From: Gammaproteobacteria bacterium
Lineage (GTDB): Bacteria; Pseudomonadota; Gammaproteobacteria; UBA4575
Length of the DNA: 5,304 bases
Direction: 5' to 3'
Assembly (NCBI GenBank): GCA_027297825.1
Contig: JAPUHH010000038.1
Coordinates: 1 to 5,304, forward strand
Position 1 is the stretch's first letter, and the number at the start of each line of letters is the position of its first letter. Shown here in pieces: positions 4,846-5,304 of this stretch. Made by a program: the position numbers and the translations under genes. The notes beneath the pieces are model-generated. The model did no database searches and was not told the DNA's origin. It worked only from the letters and a program-made list of their open reading frames with translations.

Positions 4846-5304
4846 TCAGTTTAATTCAAAAATATTATTTAAAAAGTCCTGCATTCGACCCCTTGAATAT
4901 TCATCCACATACTAATTATATTGCAACGCGGGCAGATTAAATTCTTTACCAAATTCGTCTGCTTGCGGATTAGTAAAGCTATGCTTTACATTTGGATAGG
5001 CAATGAATTCATATATTTCACCCGCATTTTGCATCTTGCCCTTAAACGCAATGACTTACTCTGTTGGAATAAAGTGATCACCTTCGCCATAAAAAACTAC
5101 CACCCTTGCATTACCACTATCTTTTTCAGCTGGAATTTTGCACCCAGGCTGCTATGAAAGCTCGGCACCTTATCAATACCTATCCCAATATGCGCCAAAT
5201 GCAGCACCATCGCTCCACCTGAGCAGTCACCAAACACCGCCATTTTATTAGTACCGGCAACCTTTGCTCATTCAATAGCTGTAATGCTGCTTTTAACCTC
5301 TTCT
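4846..5304 (-). pseudogene. Dienelactone hydrolase-like pseudogene (5' part outside window)
   Basis: The minus strand encodes the C-terminal two thirds of an alpha/beta hydrolase of the dienelactone hydrolase family (usual length about 230-250). The nucleophile motif is MAVFGDCSGGAM, with the Cys codon at 5225-5223. Next come VPSFHSSLGA, the acid motif VVVFYGEGDHFIP (Asp at 5079-5077) and the histidine motif KHSFTNPQADEFG (His at 4983-4981). The tail is GRMQDFLNNIFELN, ending in a TGA at 4848-4846. The frame is broken by a TGA at 5270-5268, by loss of one base in an A-run (5136-5139 on the plus strand) just after SLGA, by a TAA at 5058-5056 and by a TAG at 4914-4912. The last two stops and the final TGA share one frame. 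The intact catalytic triad suggests recent decay. The working enzyme would hydrolyse cyclic or small esters in the cytoplasm. Confidence 0.88.

Noticed and set aside
4921..5157. Plus-strand open frame of 78 codons
   Set aside because: It is antisense to the dienelactone hydrolase remnant, whose motifs explain the sequence. The plus-strand translation is Phe/Ile/Leu-rich noise without a ribosome binding site.

Overview
The window is about 5.3 kb of AT-rich bacterial chromosome (roughly 40% GC by eye). It most likely comes from a gammaproteobacterium. The grounds are the type of small secreted proteins, the GTP-type PEP carboxykinase and the GEMM-I (cyclic di-GMP) riboswitch. This is inference from protein and RNA families; no rRNA or other marker gene is present.

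Layout. At the left edge is the 5' part of a leftward gene for a small exported protein (1-323). A divergent intergenic region of about 500 bases follows, and it ends in a well-formed GEMM-I riboswitch (about 645-747). The riboswitch leads into a rightward gene (826-1485) for a secreted protein with two cysteines. The leader has no terminator, but it can form a 7-bp stem that covers the start codon, so translational control is likely. Next is a complete, apparently single-gene unit: GTP-dependent phosphoenolpyruvate carboxykinase (1722-3479), with its own ribosome binding site, a candidate promoter and a strong bidirectional terminator (3500-3537). The terminator is shared with a convergent leftward gene for a tiny exported peptide (3572-3784).

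The right third (about 3900-5304) looks like a decaying or accessory patch. It holds a 59-codon open frame that looks like a gene remnant, about 300 bases with no intact gene, an intact small potassium-channel gene on the minus strand (4396-4833), and immediately upstream of that a dienelactone hydrolase-like gene broken by three in-frame stops and one frameshift (4846-5304, running off the window).

The genes do not form one pathway. pckA is a housekeeping gluconeogenic gene. The riboswitch with its secreted protein is a separate regulated unit, probably tied to the surface or biofilm lifestyle through c-di-GMP. The most interesting part is the riboswitch, start-codon hairpin and exported Cys-pair protein. 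The clearest evidence of decay is the dienelactone hydrolase pseudogene.
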